Source of the DNA: an uncultured Blautia sp.
GTDB taxonomy: Bacteria; Bacillota; Clostridia; Lachnospirales; Lachnospiraceae
Assembly (NCBI GenBank): GCA_900543715.1
Contig: UQSX01000053.1
Span: forward strand, 1-20,374
Direction of reading: 5' to 3'
DNA length: 20,374 nt
Shown: positions 20,281 through 20,374 of the stretch, in pieces
Layout of the letters: the number at the start of each line of letters is the position of its first letter
How positions within the stretch are numbered: position 1 is the first letter of the stretch
The notes under the pieces: generated by a model
The model's input: only the letters and a program-made list of their open reading frames with translations
Databases searched by the model: none
What the model was told of the DNA's origin: nothing
Translations under genes and position numbers: made by a program

Positions 20281-20374
20281 ATGGAAGAACAAAGGATTTA
20301 TGGAGAAATTTACCAAAGTCCCATAGGGGCTCTGACAATTTTATCTGGAGACAAAGGAATTAAGGCCATAAAAT
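20281..20374 (+). CDS. Methylated-DNA-protein cysteine methyltransferase (Ogt type), N-terminal part
   Basis: The gene runs off the right end, so 31 residues are visible. The ATG follows GGGAGAGGAAG. The opening YGEIYQSPIGALTILSGDKG followed by IKAIK has the strand-turn pattern (x-SPIG-L-x-hydrophobic-x-x-DKG) that begins Ogt/Ada-type O6-alkylguanine repair proteins, which move the alkyl group to an active-site Cys. That Cys (PCHR motif) lies outside the window, so the call rests on the N-terminus alone. Confidence 0.7.
   Translation, partial: MEEQRIYGEIYQSPIGALTILSGDKGIKAIK

Overview
The window looks like chromosomal DNA from a Gram-positive gut-type anaerobe of the Firmicutes, most likely a Lachnospiraceae member (Blautia/Ruminococcus-like). 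This is inferred from strong AAGGAGG-type ribosome binding sites, TTGACA/TATAAT promoters, a T-box leader on leuS, lipoprotein signals and the protein families present. Most of it has moderate GC. The stretch from about 5.8 to 7.2 kb is clearly more AT-rich.

Layout: (1) 1-2552: the 3' end of a Zn/Cd-type P-type ATPase with its terminator, then a large membrane-anchored protein of unknown function with its own promoter. (2) 2591-5425: promoter, leucine T-box, leuS and terminator. (3) 5426-7347: an accessory island. It holds a 53-bp tandem array of hairpins with compensating arm changes, a degenerate antitoxin-RNA-like locus, a transglutaminase-like gene with its own promoter and palindrome, and an apparently intact type I toxin-antitoxin locus. 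(4) 7348-13318: a GNAT acetyltransferase (minus strand), an esterase lipoprotein, a flavodoxin-like reductase coupled to a RibD_C reductase, an alpha/beta hydrolase lacking its nucleophile and coupled to a Nudix hydrolase, a small lipoprotein, acylphosphatase and a DUF4186 protein. (5) 13321-16570: a GNAT acetyltransferase, a YjbR-like protein and three membrane genes (MFS-like, small membrane protein, double SH3-like protein). (6) 16578-18931: a leader with a small ORF and mutually exclusive hairpins, ahead of an overlapping MFS transporter / aminoglycoside 6-adenylyltransferase pair. (7) 18925-20374: YbaK/EbsC deacylase (minus strand), a YhhN family membrane protein and the start of an Ogt-type DNA methyltransferase.

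The two most interesting items are both compact RNA-level control systems. The first is a par-like type I toxin-antitoxin locus at about 7046-7336. A 27-residue hydrophobic toxin with a sequestered ribosome binding site faces a convergent antisense RNA; the two share a terminator and dispersed direct repeats. A decayed relative lies about 1.2 kb upstream. The second is a predicted translation-coupled attenuator ahead of the drug-resistance-type pair. The 53-bp repeat array is a third element with no assigned function.
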